Shown here in pieces: positions 62,908 through 64,000 of a stretch of DNA of 64,000 nt. The stretch is from Gibbula magus (taxonomy: Eukaryota > Mollusca > Gastropoda > Trochida > Trochidae). The stretch's first letter is position 1, and each line of letters starts with the position of its first letter. The stretch is from assembly GCA_936450465.1 (NCBI GenBank), contig CAKZFU010000074.1:1-64000 (forward strand), given 5' to 3'. Below the pieces are notes generated by a model. That model was not told the DNA's origin. It saw only the letters and a list, made by a program, of their open reading frames with translations, and searched no databases. The position numbers and the translations under genes were made by a program.

Positions 62908-64000
62908 GGTCTCATCCTGTCGGTCGCATAGACGCGTTCACTTTTGGAATCGGTGACCGTCTTATGGGCAAACCGTGCCGTTATAGTCATTCCTGTAGGC
63001 CCAATTTTGGGCCAAAAGTCACTTTGGCCTAGACAACTTTTGATGGTCTCCTATGGAAGCTCACATCCTGCCGGTCGCATAGACGCATTCACTTTTGGAA
63101 TCGGTTGCCGTCTTATCGGCAACCCGTGCCGTTAAGCTCATGCCCAAAAATGGGCCAAAAGGTGACTTTGGCCTAGACAACTTTTGATGGTCTCCTATGG
63201 AAGGTCTCATGCTGTCGGTCGCATAGACGCGTTCACTTTTGGAATCGGTGACCGTCTTATGGGCAAACCGTGCCGTTATAGTCATTCCTGTAGGCCCAAT
63301 TTTGGGCCAAAAGTCACTTTGGCCTAGACAACTTTTGATGGTCTCCTATGGAAGCTCACATCCTGCCGGTCGCATAGACGCATTCACTTTTGGAATCGGT
63401 TGCCGTCTTATCGGCAACCCGTGCCGTTAAGCTCATGCCCAAAAATGGGCCAAAAGGTGACTTTGGCCTAGACAACTTTTGATGGTCTCCTATGGAAGGT
63501 CTCATCCTGTCGGTCGCATAGACGCGTTCACTTTTGGAATCGGTGACCGTCTTATGGGCAAACCGTGCCGTTATAGTCATTCCTGTAGGCCCAATTTTGG
63601 GCCAAAAGTCACTTTGGCCTAGACAACTTTTGATGGTCTCCTATGGAAGCTCACATCCTGCCGGTCGCATAGACGCATTCACTTTTGGAATCGGTTGCCG
63701 TCTTATCGGCAACCCGTGCCGTTAAGCTCATGCCCAAAAATGGGCCAAAAGGTGACTTTGGCCTAGACAACTTTTGATGGTCTCCTATGGAAGGTCTCAT
63801 CCTGTCGGTCGCATAGACGCGTTCACTTTTGGAATCGGTGACCGTCTTATGGGCAAACCGTGCCGTTATAGTCATTCCTGTAGGCCCAATTTTGGGCCAA
63901 AAGTCACTTTGGCCTAGACAACTTTTGATGGTCTCCTATGGAAGCTCACATCCTGCCGGTCGCATAGACGCATTCACTTTTGGAATCGGTTGCCGTCTTA

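Larger units (their letters stand above)
26054..64000 (+). repeat. Satellite array, subfamily 2 (295-bp A-B dimer, about 128 dimer-equivalents)
   Basis: The same A-B design and orientation as the upstream array, but with a different fixed set of diagnostic bases: GTCTCAT in A, and CACATCCTG, CGGTTGCCG, CAACCCGTGCC and TTTGGCCTAG in B. The extra base in CCCGTG makes B 144 bp and the dimer 295 bp. Unlike the upstream array, private substitutions recur at fixed large offsets (1,921, 4,583, 11,354, 1,914 and 1,475 bp), which shows higher-order repeats and segmental duplication. Single-base indels are almost absent except at about 49.57-50.66 kb. The right end is cut by the window. There are no genes in this stretch. 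Confidence 0.97.

Noticed and set aside
1..64000. CRISPR array
   Set aside because: The period is 143-151 bp with no unique spacers; adjacent units are near identical over their entire length.
1..64000. CENP-B box (NTTCGNNNNANNCGGGN)
   Set aside because: Neither monomer contains TTCG followed by the required spacing to CGGG on either strand. The nearest candidates, around AATCGG and CCCGTGCCG, fail at required bases.
1..64000. LTR retrotransposon, DNA transposon or rDNA spacer
   Set aside because: No target-site duplications, terminal repeats, primer-binding site, coding domain or rRNA sequence. The array is a pure A-B tandem repeat.
1..64000. Telomeric or simple-sequence repeat
   Set aside because: No short motif such as TTAGGG or TTTAGGG arrays. 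The smallest period is the monomer of about 147 bp.
1..64000. Species assignment from monomer length
   Set aside because: Satellites of about 145-150 bp exist in several plants and animals. I could not match this sequence to any from memory, so no organism is named. A search of satellite databases and genome assemblies with the 295-bp dimer would decide.
1..64000. A novel defence or protein-coding system hidden in the window
   Set aside because: Every base belongs to a satellite monomer, and no stretch of non-repeat sequence remains that could encode one.

Overview
The whole 64-kb window is one uninterrupted satellite DNA array. I found no protein gene, RNA gene, transposon, CRISPR array or unique sequence in it. 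Long, highly homogeneous tandem repeats with near-nucleosomal monomers, arranged in higher-order repeats, point to a eukaryotic nuclear genome, most likely centromeric, pericentromeric or other constitutive heterochromatin. I cannot name the species. Both window ends lie inside the array, so the array is longer than 64 kb.

The building block is a dimer of two related monomers. Monomer A is 151 bp and monomer B is 143 or 144 bp. They are about 87% identical and also differ by an exact 8-bp segment (TCCTGTAG) present only in A. All units read in the same direction.

There are two subfamilies. Region 1 (1-26,053) holds about 88 copies of a 294-bp dimer. It is nearly invariant in base substitutions but carries scattered single-base indels and one dense error-like patch (about 21.2-21.97 kb). 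Region 2 (26,054-64,000) holds about 128 dimer-equivalents of a 295-bp dimer that differs at about seven diagnostic bases. The switch is abrupt and occurs inside one B monomer, at a chimeric join that leaves a 24-bp out-of-register duplication.

Region 2 has clear higher-order structure. Three 13-monomer units of 1,921 bp lie at 26,170-31,932. A 4.43-kb segment is then repeated at a 4,583-bp offset, a roughly 8.3-kb block is repeated at an 11,354-bp offset, and there are tandem duplications at 1,914 and 1,475 bp. The A-B alternation is broken by extra A monomers at six places (one is a triple A) and by doubled B monomers at four places. These are the expected products of unequal exchange. A 1.1-kb patch at 49.57-50.66 kb has about eleven single-base indels that cancel to zero net length and are absent from its near-identical sister copy, so I read it as an unpolished assembly patch.

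Potentially functional structure inside the repeat includes a perfect 8-bp hairpin created by region-2-specific changes in B, two overlapping dyads in the second half of every monomer, a CpG-rich first half against a CpG-free second half, and a 38-bp segment identical between A and B of region 2. The many short open frames on both strands are repeat artefacts.
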